This document shows positions 12,186 to 24,657 of a stretch of DNA of 64,000 nt, in pieces. How positions within the stretch are numbered: the first letter of the stretch is position 1; each line of letters begins with the position of its first letter. Source of the stretch: Absidia repens (Eukaryota > Mucoromycota > Mucoromycetes > Mucorales > Cunninghamellaceae); assembly GCA_002105175.1 (NCBI GenBank), contig MCGE01000032.1, positions 248,001 to 312,000 of the forward strand. The letters are read 5' to 3'. Under the pieces are notes generated by a model. The model saw only the letters and a program-made list of their open reading frames with translations, did not search any database and was not told where the DNA came from. Position numbers and translations under genes: made by a program.

Positions 12186-12921
12186 AATGGCTAGAAAAAT
12201 ACTGAAGCGAGGATGAGTGGACGGGGTTTGAATGGCAAGATTTGTTCTTGTATTGGACCCTTATTTTCCTAGAAAATCATTGGAAGTTATCAGCTGCACA
12301 ATGAACCTATTGTGGCGAGATTCTTTTAAATAATGTAAGGTAATACACTGAACAATGTGATACATACAGAGTACACGCTATTACACATATGAATAAAATG
12401 GTGTCTGTATATGTGTGTATAAGGCAAAGGGGTGTCAAGTGGAGTGAAAGTAGTATAAAGTAGCTTCCTTTTAGAAAAAAAGGAGAAATTGAACCCCAAA
12501 AAAAGGAAACTAGAAATTTACTGAGGACCGTCTTGACCATCCCCAGGTTTATTTTTATATGTTTAATTATAAAACACAGTAACTGATTGACATGATTGCT
12601 AGGTGACTTGGAAATGGTTTTTAGAAAACATGGGTAGATGTTACTTTTTTGTCAAATTAATAGGTGGGGTGGCATAGATACACGTATTATAAGGATTAGA
12701 GCTAAGCAGTAAAAAAAAGAGGGGTAAATAGGTTTATCATTCACTCACAGAAGTCAGGAGTTGACATTTCAAAATAAAACATTGTTTTTTTTTTGTTTTG
12801 TTTTTTGTAGTAAAATAAAACATTGTTGACCCCGGGGCCCTTCAAAAAAAAAAAAAAAATAGAAAACATTTTGATATTATTATTTTATATAGTAGAAAAT
12901 GTGACTATACTAATAAATAAA
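11881..12921. other. Intergenic region
   Basis: Spacer between the MAPKKK start and the hexosaminidase stop. It contains a TA microsatellite near 12050-12065, a poly-A run at about 12150-12183 and other homopolymers. I see no gene. Confidence 0.5.
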
Positions 12922-15435
12922 TTATAAGAGGGCTGCAGGATAAGTAGCGTCACAGAGATGTGGATTCTGACCACACCAGAGAGGCTGGAGAGGTTCCGCT
13001 GCAATGCCACGGTGAACGAGTCTGTAGCGCCAATCAAACATTCTAGGCATAGCATCGCCAATATCTCTTGTCTTGCCGTTCTCATCTTTACCTCCCGACC
13101 ATAAAATTTCCGCAGCGGCGGCTGCACGAGGCCACAAGCGAAGATCCAAAGCGGCCGCATCCGATTGTTCAGACCATAATGCCACTTCACCGCCCAGAAC
13201 CGATTTTGTTTGTTCTTTCGTCAGGTTGAATGCCGGATCATAGCTGTAAACACGCTGCCATGACTTGAAAGGACTAGGCAAGTTGTTATAAAAAAAGAGG
13301 GGGGGTGATAAGCAAAACGGATCCCGCGTCCCTTTTTACTTTTTTTTTTTTTTTCTAATTACCTGCACCAATCGCCACCGGAGCCACCCCAGTTACTAGG
13401 TCTATAATTGTCAGCGAGATCATGCTTATCCAATACAGTTTGAACATCCGACGGAATCTCTGGAGCGACTTGTTCATTATAACTTGTATCGTTGCCACCC
13501 CAACCACCATGGCCACAATCCAGGTACCAGAAATTGTAATTCGAGGCAATGATACGGTACCCCTTTTTCACGGCAAGCTGAGCTGGGTTGGTCCATACTT
13601 GCAACACAACGTCTTTGGGTAAAGGTAAATTGTTATTGGTGACGGCATCTTCCCACAGGATGGGTGTCTTTTTGGCCTTGCTGATAAACCCGAGTTCATT
13701 GTCGAGGAATTGGTGCAAGAGATCGTCATGAGTCTTGTTGTGTTGCTTCATGTAGTCGGTCACCGATGCATCTTTGTCCCAGCATCGATACACAGGTTCG
13801 TCGCCACCGCCGTGGTAATGGCTGTCGGGGAAAAGCGTCGCAATTTCTTTGATCACCTTGGATACAATCTCGTACGTTTCAGCCTTGATCGGGTTCAGTT
13901 GTCCAGTCGTGGGTTCCGCCGCAAGCCGATGTTCCCAATCGTTGTCTGGTTCCATATAATATCGTCCCGTACATGTTCTACGTACAACAAAAAAAAAAAA
14001 AAAAAATTCAGTGACGGACAATAAAAAAAGGAGGAGGGATTTTCATAGTGTAGATCAATAGGCCACTTACGTAATGTCTTTATATGCTAAAGCCCATGAT
14101 CCAGTATGAGCGGGCTATTTTTTTTTTTTTTGAAAGAAAAATGGCAAGTAGCGGAGTTAAAATCATCACTATTTTTGGATAGGTTATTTTTTTTTTTTTT
14201 TTTTTACCATGTCGATTTCAGGAATGACTCGGATCCCACGATCCCGAGCATATTTCACAATTCGTTCGATATCCTTTTTACTATAAACTAAGCGTTTGCC
14301 CTGGAATTGGTAGGCACCTTTATCAGCCAGTTCAGGAAGGCTATCGAGTTTCAATGGAAAGCTTTGGGAGTCCGTCAGATGCCAATGGAATACATTCATT
14401 TTATTGTAAGACATGGCATTCAACGTACGAAGAATATCTTTCACAGGGTAATAATTTCTTGCCGTGTCTATATCATTATTCCAAAAAATAGAGTGAGTGT
14501 TAAGTTGGGGGTTTTTTTAACCCTTTAATCTTTTAACTTACCCAGCATAAGTCCTCGATGAGAGTAAGCGGGCGCATCATCGATAGAAATGGGTACTTTT
14601 GGAATGACCAGTTGATCCAACGATGTGGGGCGTTTCATTTTCTTGCGTGTATCCTTATCATTAAAAATATCAAAGGCATCCGATTCTTCTACGTTGTCAT
14701 CTTCACTATGGCTGTTGATATCTTTCACTTTACGACTGGACTTTTGCTGCACAAGTTGAGAAAACGTTTCAAGACCTCGAATGGCTCCCCAGACGGTAGC
14801 TGATTTCAGTGTTGCTTTATGTTTCAATGGAATTTCCAACGTATACGATTCGTCTACTTCCAAATCCAATGGTACGTCAAGATCATCCACATGAATTTCT
14901 AATGTTTGTAACGTTTGATCATGTTGACGTTTCGATGCTTCTTCTCGAAATGGGTGCTGAACCTAATTTGTTTTTGTTAAAGGAGGGTGAGAAAAAAAAA
15001 GGAGTTCTTTTTTTTTGTGAGAGAGGACTAGTCTCCTAATCCTTTGTATAGAACGAACTAAAAGGTTCTAACATTGTCCTTCCTCATGCTTGGTATTTTT
15101 GTTGTTGGTTTTTTTTGCTTACTGGTTTCCAGTGTTCTTTAACGAGAATACTTGAATAACGTTGCATTGCTCGAGTAAGTTCTTGTTGGCTTGGACCAAT
15201 CATATGAAAAGAAGACTAAAAAAATGGCGAGGAGCGGGGAATTGTGTGATTGATTGATTAGCAATATTGAAGATGGTTTTTGTATTTTTGGTATGATGCT
15301 TACATCCAATTCAAGATCATGCTCGCCCCAACTGACAGAATGTGGAATTGGCCATATTAAACTCTGATAGTTTTTCGCAAGTATCATGCTTGGAAAACTA
15401 CATAATAAAGCTGTAGTGATGACTGACAACTTCAT
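12922..15435 (-). CDS. Secreted beta-N-acetylhexosaminidase, GH20
   Basis: Seven exons (15435-15304, 15215-15123, 14962-14542, 14467-14208, 14114-14071, 13977-13363, 13273-12922) join to 638 residues. A signal peptide is clear ([20 protein letters not shown]), followed by a GH20b N-terminal domain and the catalytic barrel. Barrel landmarks are HRGLML then [34 protein letters not shown] then PAHTGSW, the catalytic pair Asp376-Glu377 in HGGGDEP, and WSGGKDENG. Known reaction: release of terminal GlcNAc/GalNAc from chitooligosaccharides and N-glycans, acting outside the cell or in the vacuole. In fungi it works after endochitinase in cell-wall turnover. A Ser/Asp/Glu-rich insertion lies at about residues 125-165 ([13 protein letters not shown]). 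Length fits fungal GH20 enzymes (about 600 residues). Confidence 0.93.
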
Positions 15436-16430
15436 CTTTTATAAATAGATATGTATCAAAGATAGCAAGATAAAAATAAAAAAAAAAAGAAGAAGAAAAA
15501 GAAAGAGAGAGAGAAGTAGGCAGTTTTATATAAGTGAAATATGTATTTTAATTACTTTGTACAACCACTATTTGATCCCATCCGCCCCCATTTCGCTCTC
15601 GCTCACACACACACTCCCTTGTTTGAGTCGGAAAATACCCTCGACCAGGGAAAAAAAAAAAATAGGGTCTTGCTGATAAATGATAGGATATACAATTTAT
15701 CCAAAAACTACAAAGTAAACTTTTTAACAAAGTTTGTTCAGAGTAATACCAATCGTCATTCGATTCAGGATTCACAGAAAAAGATAGTTGTGCTTACCAA
15801 ATTAACCTCAGCCAATCAACAGAGATAAATGGGGAACTTTGCATAACTTTTTTGGAAGACAGAGATCAAATAGTAGCCAATGGACTGTGTACATATAAAT
15901 AAATACAATATTTATTTCCGAAATGACACTGTCCCTTTATTGCTTCGTATAAATAACAAATAAATAATGACGTTAATATTATTAAAAAAAAGGGAGGCTG
16001 TGTCATAAAGGAGGTTATTTACACTAAGAACTGTTTTCTGCAAAATAAAAGAACGACCTTGCAGGATCAAAAAAGTAGCACCATTTTTTTTTAAGTGGTC
16101 ACTTCACGCTCACACTCACACTCACATACCTGCAACAAGAACAAAAAAGAAATTGATCTACAGGGTGCCAGGCGAAATGTTGTCGATGTGTGGCAGTATA
16201 TATACAAGATGTCCAATCTAACAGAGATTATACAGGCAGTCCAATTTTAGACTGATCGATATGAAAGGTAAAGACGAAATACAGGGGAAGGTTGGAAATG
16301 AAGTGACCTAAAACTATCCACCAGTCACTATGTCCCTGGGTGGGTTGAACAAGTAGCCATAAATTAGCTAGGAATCAGCACAAAACTATCTATAGTGGCC
16401 TATACATCCACAGCTAAAATCTAGATTCAT
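15436..16430. other. Intergenic region upstream of the hexosaminidase gene
   Basis: AT-rich, with purine tracts just upstream of the hexosaminidase start and a (CACACT)-like simple repeat near 16108-16128. No gene is seen. Confidence 0.5.
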
Positions 16431-16439
16431 TTACATGAT

Positions 16440-17150
16440 TTGTTTGATAGGAAGTGATCTAAGTCTGTCAAACAGTCCTTGAGAAACCTGAGGAGTACTA
16501 GCCATAATGGGTGAACTTGAAAGCAAGTACTCAGTAAAAGACTCACAAAACATGTTTACGATACAATTGAGATTTTTGTTTTATTCTTTGGCGGGCAGAT
16601 GTTGTCAAAGTATAGGTAAATAAAAAGAATATATTTTATTGAAGTAAAATCGGTAGACATAACGCAAAACTAAAGTGAAGGGGAGTGGACATTGTAACAA
16701 TGGAAGGATCTGCTGGATGAAGCAAGAAGGAGACAGATTTGTGAGATTGGAGAAATGGATAACACCAATTTAAAGGACATAGATAGAAAACAAAGGATCT
16801 ATAACACAAGACATGGGAGAGACGGATGGGACAATTTTTCATTGAAGCGTATAAAAAGAAACATATTTATTCAGTTGCAGATACAAACTACGGTCAAATT
16901 AACGCTAAACTAAGCTAATGAAGACTCCAAAAAGTCGTGGTTCCAGATCCTAGATCCAAAATGAAAGGGTTTCCCCATGCATCTTGTAATCCCTGTTCTG
17001 AAAACGCTTCTAAACTAGTCCTGACACTATTCCAAGTTCAACATAACCCCATAGAAGTTGAATGGTGAAGAAAAAAATAAAGGAAAAAAAGAAAGAGAGA
17101 GGAACAAAAAAAAATTGGAAGTAAATAACATTTCCACGTGGGCGGCATTT
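16440..17150 (+). repeat. Dispersed repeat family, copy B
   Basis: It shares with copy A the GATCCTAGATCCAAAATGAA, TTTCCCCATGCATCTTGTAA and CTAAACTAGTCCTGACACTA blocks, the AAAGAAAGAGAG purine tract and the terminal CACGTGGGCGG box (17131-17150). Upstream it also shares with copy D a segment built around GGGTGAACT and GAAAGC. It lies in the gap between the hexosaminidase promoter and the eS17 3' end and is followed by a poly-A run at 17206-17239. Confidence 0.75.
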
Positions 17151-17204
17151 GAAATATATTTTTCCTGGCCCAAGTCGATCAGAAATCCTCCACGCCGCTA
17201 CCGC

Positions 17205-17241
<37 letters not shown>

Positions 17242-17363
17242 TTCGGTATCATTGATTCAAAAGTCCTTTATTGATTGAGTTTACAAAAAACAAAATAAAC
17301 ACGACAATATGTATATAAAAAGGGAGGGGTGAGTGCTATACTAAACAGGAAGGATCCATCTTT

Positions 17364-18338
17364 TTAAGCAGTGGTGGGCTTGCGAGGACCACGACGACCG
17401 GTTTCCTTGCCAGCAAAAGCAACCACAGGAGCAGTGACTTGAACACCAGGAAGGTTTTCGAAGTTGATGGACTTCAACAATTCCTATGAAAACAGAGACA
17501 AAAAAAAAAAGTGGTGTTTAATGCGGGTGGGATCTCGACACCTGGACCCAAAGGAGTTGCCTCCAATGGATCGTTTGTAGTATGGCCATCAAAAGACCCA
17601 CCGCACATTTTTTTTCTTCTATACAAAAAGACCTACCTTACCCTACCCCTTTTCTCCACAAGATCCCAATCAAAAAAACCTATCATCACCATCATCCGCA
17701 TGAGAATAGGTTGAATCAATGCTCTATTCGCATATCTCCCAACTGGGGGGGGGGCTGATGTATAGATGGTTTCCTTTTTCCCAATGTCCAACTTCTTTTT
17801 TTGATGAGATCCCATGAGTGAGAGAGTGAGATAGGCAAGAATAGATCTTCTATAATAGATATAAAAAAAATGCCGCATGATCATCATCGTGAAGGAGGGG
17901 GGAAATTACCTTAGTTTCGGGATCGATTTCAATGGCAGAGGTATCCAAAGCAGAGAATTCGGGAACATAGTTATCACGACGTTCACGTTCTTCTTCTTGC
18001 AACTTGAAGGAGATACCACGGACGGGACCACGGGAGATACGGCGCATCAAGTGGGTGGTGAAACCAGCAATCTTGTTACGGAGACGCTTGGTGGTAATGA
18101 TAGCAACTTCGTCACAGATCTTCTTGTTGGTTTGGAAGTCAACAGTAAGACGAGGATAGTACTTTTCGATCAAGACACGAGAGGCCTTCTTGACTGTCTT
18201 TGTTCTAACGCGACCCTATAAATAAATAAATATATTCATCAAGATGTAAAGTCAGTCATCCATCCATCCATCCATTCATTCATCTATCGATTGATCTACT
18301 CATCCATCCTTTTTATACATTGTATTCTTTCTTACCAT
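17364..18338 (-). CDS. RPS17: Cytosolic small-subunit ribosomal protein eS17
   Basis: Three coding exons (18338-18336, 18215-17910, 17483-17364) give 142 residues. The first coding exon is only the ATG: the intron begins immediately after it (ATG|GTAAGA) and the next exon starts GGT CGC GTT, giving [12 protein letters not shown]. The sequence is typical of the family ([57 protein letters not shown]). Known role: structural protein of the 40S head. The C-terminal tail ([15 protein letters not shown]) is slightly longer than in yeast. It is divergently oriented to the JMJD7-like gene with 228 bp between ATGs, so they probably share a promoter region. Intron 1 contains an ATCC microsatellite. 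Confidence 0.97.
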
Positions 18339-18566
18339 TATGAATATATATCTTTAGTGTAGAAAAAAAAAAAGAGGGAAAGAGAGAGAACCACAAACGA
18401 TTGGGAAAGAAGAAAAAATTTTAATAATGGTGGCGGTTTCTCATTATTCGAATCCCGGACAAGGAGTCCGGGTCTAAACCTGGTCTGGGTGGACCGTCCC
18501 TCCCACCAGGAATTATTCTTCACTTACTATCCGCTCCTCACACATACTCACATATATACACACACT

Positions 18567-19994
<1,428 letters not shown>

Positions 19995-20863
19995 TAATAG
20001 TACACCCGTAGTTTTCTTCTATTTTTTTTTTTTAAAAAAAATACAAAAATAAAAAAAAATAAAGAAATTGCCCTACTACGCAAAGGTTTTTTTTTTTTAA
20101 AAAAAAAAAAAAAAAAGAATCATCATCACCTGGTTTCATCAAGAAAAAGGCTTAAAGAAAGCTAAACTCGTCACTAAAAGAGTTTTGTATAGAAAACAAC
20201 CGCATAGTAATGCTATTTTTGTCAATGCAAGATCCAGCCTTTTTAAGAAAATAGATATATAATTTATTTCATATTCAAAATAAGGAATTGGTATCGTTCA
20301 TATATAAATTGTAGGATGGGAGAGTGGAAACTAAGTGAACATTTGTGTGAAGCAGAGAGGTGGAGGTGGGGGGGGAAGAGAGGCTAAACTAAATAAGTAT
20401 TGCCACCCAGTCTGGGAACTTGGAACTTTTTCTGATATGGTGCAGGAGGAAAAATCCAAAAATATCAATGCATTGAGGATTACAGTCTAAAAGAAAAACT
20501 GTAGTGGTGATAGATGTAAACAGACATATGATTGTCAATGAGATGGGTTCCTTTTTTGGAACCCCTACCCTACCCATCATGTCCACAACATTCAACAAGT
20601 AAAGAACAAGTAAAACAGGGATTTTTATTATTACACAACAATATATGATAAATAAGAGAGGGAAGGAGGGATTATGATATAATGCAAAAAAAAAAAAAAA
20701 AAGTGAAAGGGGACAATATTCTAAAATAATGAGAAGTGATATAAAAAGAAGAAAAAAAGAAAATGATAGGTGTGCGATAGTGAGGTTGTGATATATAAGA
20801 ACGGCAGAGAGGAGCGCAGTGTGATTTGATGATGGGCATGATGTGTGTTGTATGTTGTTGTCT
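19995..20863. other. Intergenic region between convergent genes
   Basis: The 3' ends of the JMJD7-like gene (plus) and RPA12 (minus) face each other. Poly-A/T tracts and AATAAA-like sequences occur. No gene is visible. Confidence 0.5.
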
Positions 20864-21509
20864 TTATGAGTTGATAGAATATTTGTACCTATGGAAAGTG
20901 GTTCGTTGTTAATCATCTAATACAAAGCACGCTAAATTTCCAAAAGAATAATAAACTTACCCGCATTTTTTACAGTTGTAGAACACTGTTTGACCTTCAT
21001 CCGCTGACCGCAATTGCATAGTATGATATGCCATTTCGTCGTTGCCACACTGAGGACATTTTTCTTTGATCTATTTGAAAAAAAACAAGACATCAGTCTA
21101 CTGATGGCTATCTCTTTATCTCTTTTTATGGTTCTTTCTCTTTACCATAGCTTCTGCTTCCTTTTGTTGACTTTGTTGCACCAAATGACGTTTTGCTTTC
21201 AAGGCGGATTGGAAGGCACGTTCAGAGGAGGTAGTGACCACTTTGATCGCTTCGAAACCTATTTCATATAAGACAGATTTTTTGGAGATGAATATAGAGT
21301 TTTCAACTGTGCTGGTCTATGCATTTCGCGCGTGCTCGCAAAAAAAAAAAAAAAACTATTGATGATTTACCAGAGATTTGATAGGCGTAGCTACATTGAT
21401 TACATAACAAAATATCATCGTCTCCTCCAGGCATGTCTAACAGATTGCCACATTCTGGACAAAAGATAAGTGAGCCGATCACGTTGGAATTATGTTCTAC
21501 GTCAGTCAT
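20864..21509 (-). CDS. RPA12: DNA-directed RNA polymerase I subunit RPA12 (A12.2)
   Basis: Four exons (21509-21371, 21258-21146, 21070-20961, 20888-20864) join to 128 residues, matching the family size of about 125. The N-terminal zinc ribbon has FCPECGNLL and LLCNQC. The C-terminal TFIIS-like ribbon has IKEKCPQCGNDEMAYHTMQL, the acidic hairpin RSADEGQTVF and YNCKKCGYKY. The last exon carries only YKYSINS plus the stop and was chosen because it restores the conserved GYKF-like end. Known role: stimulates RNA cleavage and termination by Pol I in the nucleolus. An in-frame Asp cluster (GGDDDI) interrupts the first ribbon between its Cys pairs, as a short loop. Confidence 0.95.
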
Positions 21510-22504
21510 GATCGAATATAGGTGTGGTGTTGAAAATAAAATAGCAAAAAAAAAAAAAGTAAAAAAAAAAAAATTGAGAACCGAAACTGGCAACCCAAGC
21601 CACACCACATTGACCAACTGACTGAGAAGACCGAGAGGGCGGGATTTGAAATCGCGGGCATGGACATTCCTCATTCCCACTCCAAAAGGCATGACGAGCG
21701 GGGAAAAAAAAATCAGGTACATATACATATAATGATTGGGAAACCAAAACCAAACTACTGCAGCTGCAACAAACAACCAAAAGTGCCCGGGGTAACGGGT
21801 ATTGCTAGAGTTCATGCAGTGTGAGCAAAAAAAAAAAAAAAAAAAAAAAAATCAATCTGACTGAGCTTAATCACACAAAGAAAAAAAAAAGCAGCTTTTC
21901 TAAATACGGCCATGCGGTGGGGTAAAGTGCAAAACTAAGCTTCATGGTGATTTTAGTGATAGATAGTATGCTTAAGGAAAACGTGATCTTGAGTCCGTGT
22001 GATTATGAAATGAGAGGAGGGGGGAGGAGGCATATCAGTTTATAAAATTGTAGAGGGTTGGTTGAGTTGTAGATACAAAGAGAACAACGAGATCACATTC
22101 ATGTTTTGGACAATGATGCAATCGACGGGGACCTGTTTTACATTTTCACTATATTCAAGATTGCTGCCTTGATTGCATAGTGTGTCGATATATGGGGGTG
22201 TGTGGGTAAATAAAAACCCCGCCCCTTTTCTCTCTCTCTCTTTTTATAGACTTTTTTTTTCTTGTTTCCCTTTGACCTACCTAACTTTCCCCCCCACCCC
22301 TTCCTCCCTCTTTTTTCTTTCCTTCTTTTTTCTTTATTTCTTCAATAATATCTGCACTACCGAATCGGAATTGTATACCAAGTTATTGAATTTCAATGGT
22401 CAGTAGAAAAAAAAAAAGAAAAAAAGGTCTTAAGGGGTCTTTTCTCGCTTACTCACTCTCCCACTCTCACTGTGTGTGTTTTTTTTTTTTATTATCTAGA
22501 AAGC
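21510..22504. other. Divergent intergenic region RPA12 / F-box-LRR gene
   Basis: About 1 kb between two divergent start codons. It has poly-A runs near 21549-21574 and 21826-21852, and a strongly pyrimidine-rich plus-strand segment at 22225-22340 and 22474-22498. The latter may be promoter or 5' UTR, or an untranslated intron ending in TATCTAG at 22500. No gene is seen. Confidence 0.45.
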
Positions 22505-23932
22505 ATGGCTCACCATCAAGTAGTTACAGCTTCACAACCACTGTTGATCCCAGAAATCACACACCTCATCTGCTCGTTTGTGCATCCTGGCGATATGCTT
22601 GCGGTGGCGCTCAGCTGCCGGACCATGTACTACGCCATGATCGCACGGCTTTGGCACACTTTACACCCACGGTCGCACATGGAGCTTCGCAAACTCAAGA
22701 ACACATTAGATGGAGCAGCTGGCACGGCGGGATGGCCCGGCAAGACAATCAGCACCTCTTTATCGACGCTCGATCCTCAATACAACAGACAAGTCCGGGT
22801 GTTTCGCTGGTCGCTCAAGGAAGATGTCACCACGCACATGTTTGAACGGCCATTCTTTGACCATTTTTTATTTCCACGCTTGCACACGTTGGTGTTTTCG
22901 TATGCGGCGGCGCAGGACAGCTCGGTGGCCACGATGATCAAAGCAGCAGTGCATCATTTACGCTACGTGGACCTTTCGCATTGTTATTGTTTATCGTCGG
23001 ACGCCATCCAACCACTGCTTTTCCAACCGCATGGGTTTTTGACGACGTTGATTTTATATGGGTGTGGTAAAATCGATCCGCACACCTTGGTGCAATTGAT
23101 CCATCATCATCACACCACGTTGACATGCGTCCGCCTCACCGATATCACCGACACTGTCTTGGACAGCCTGCAACCATGCGCTCATTTGCAAGATCTGGGT
23201 TTAGAACATTGCTCCGACGACGACTTGACGGAACCGGCCCTCACACGATTCACCCGCCATCAACCATGGCAGATGCGCCGCCTTCGCTTCCGGGATATTG
23301 CCAGCTTGACCTCCACCCATCTGGCCAATTTGATGGCCCGCAAGTCCCTTGTGCATTTGGATATGAGTGAATGCTCACGCATCACCAGTGATGGTCTCGC
23401 CCGCCTGGCCTGCCTGTGTCCTCGTCTCGATACCTTGACCTTAGCCTACCAAACCGGCGTCTCGAACTCTTCCCTGCGTGCCTTTGCTACCCATTGTCCT
23501 GTGTTACGCCATTTGGATGTCGCCGGTTCACATACGACCTCCTCTGCATTACGACGACGATGGACCACCACCACCACAACAACAACAACGGCGGCGGCGG
23601 CTGCTGCTGCTGCAGCTGCTGGTGATGACGATGACGATGATGGTGCTGATGGAGAAGCGGCGGACGTATTAACGGACGATGCCTTTTTGGCGGGCCGATT
23701 TGATGCCTTACACACACTCAATCTCAGCGGCCTAGCGTCGTCGCAACTATCGACGGATTTGATTTACCATGTGCTGCTTCAATGGCCCGCCCTGCAGGAA
23801 CTGTGTCTGGGCGTCGCGTACGACCTAACCGAAGCCAAACGGATCCTTGCCAACGTCAATGCCACCGGCTCGTGTTTCTATCAAATGAATGTGGAAAAAT
23901 GTCATACCATCTGTAGAGTAGCTTTTCTTTAA
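22505..23932 (+). CDS. F-box/leucine-rich repeat protein (AMN1/FBXL-like)
   Basis: Single open frame of 475 residues. I chose the ATG at 22505 (MAHHQVVTASQPLLIPEITH) because upstream in-frame sequence is poly-T without ATG. Residues about 14-60 resemble an F-box (LIPEITHLICSFVHPGDMLAVALSC). From about residue 130 on, LRR units of the Cys-containing type repeat: LRYVDLSHCYCLSSDAIQPL, LVHLDMSECSRITSDGLARL, LDTLTLAYQTGVSNSSLRAF and LRHLDVAGS. A Thr-Ala-Asp low-complexity insertion from a trinucleotide repeat lies at about 23560-23660. Known role: substrate receptor of an SCF ubiquitin ligase. The target is unknown. Codon use is GC-richer than in neighbouring genes. Confidence 0.85.
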   Translation: MAHHQVVTASQPLLIPEITHLICSFVHPGDMLAVALSCRTMYYAMIARLWHTLHPRSHMELRKLKNTLDGAAGTAGWPGKTISTSLSTLDPQYNRQVRVFRWSLKEDVTTHMFERPFFDHFLFPRLHTLVFSYAAAQDSSVATMIKAAVHHLRYVDLSHCYCLSSDAIQPLLFQPHGFLTTLILYGCGKIDPHTLVQLIHHHHTTLTCVRLTDITDTVLDSLQPCAHLQDLGLEHCSDDDLTEPALTRFTRHQPWQMRRLRFRDIASLTSTHLANLMARKSLVHLDMSECSRITSDGLARLACLCPRLDTLTLAYQTGVSNSSLRAFATHCPVLRHLDVAGSHTTSSALRRRWTTTTTTTTTAAAAAAAAAAGDDDDDDGADGEAADVLTDDAFLAGRFDALHTLNLSGLASSQLSTDLIYHVLLQWPALQELCLGVAYDLTEAKRILANVNATGSCFYQMNVEKCHTICRVAFL

Positions 23933-24657
23933 GTTTTTCAAGTTTTTTTTTTTTTTCTATTATTATTCCCTCTCTTCTTTTTTTTTTTTTTTTCCTTTAG
24001 TATACCTTACCTTTATTTATTTATTTTTTTCTTTCTCTCTTAGTTTAGTATTATTGTCATTATTATTATTATTTTATATATGCATGGTAGTATGTGTGTG
24101 TGTGTGTGGTGTTGCTGTTTTGTTGTTGTTGTTGATATGTTGGGTTAGGTGGACATGAAAAATAATATATAGTAAAAAATAAAAAAATAAATAATCGATT
24201 CTTTCCTCTGCGTATGATTTTTGGTTTTATGTCTGTGTGGAAAACAAAAAAAAAAAAAAAATTGAAATGGGACATTCTTTTTGTGGGTGATGATGGCACG
24301 GGCCATCAACAACAATGGAAGAAAAACAAATTTCATGGTGGTCATCAATGCGTTTTGTTTTATTTGCGAAAAAAAAATATATATGTTTGTACGGATGAAG
24401 ATGGAATATAATAAATCAATAAAATATACATGACTATATAGCTGATGGGGAATGATCTAAGAAAAATGGGGTGCAGATGGGGAATAGATATGTCATCATG
24501 GCGGGGGGATGGAAAGAGTACAGGGCGGCGAGGCGAGGTGTTTGTGCCAAGGATCTAATCGTCAAACAAAAAGGGGAGCTGAGTGGATGAGATGAACCTA
24601 TCTTTCTTTACATCCTTCCCAGGTTTTACCTTTTTTTTTTTTTTACATCATCGTCGT
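23933..24657. other. Intergenic region between convergent genes
   Basis: 3' flanks of the F-box/LRR gene and the helicase gene. It has pyrimidine tracts, a TG microsatellite near 24095-24108 and an A17 run at 24245-24261. No gene is seen. Confidence 0.5.

Noticed and set aside
18420..18510. tRNA-like segment with TATTCGAATCCCGG upstream of the eS17 ATG
   Set aside because: The B-box-like string is imperfect, no A box or acceptor stem could be paired on either strand, and the GTCCGGG repeats do not fold as a cloverleaf.
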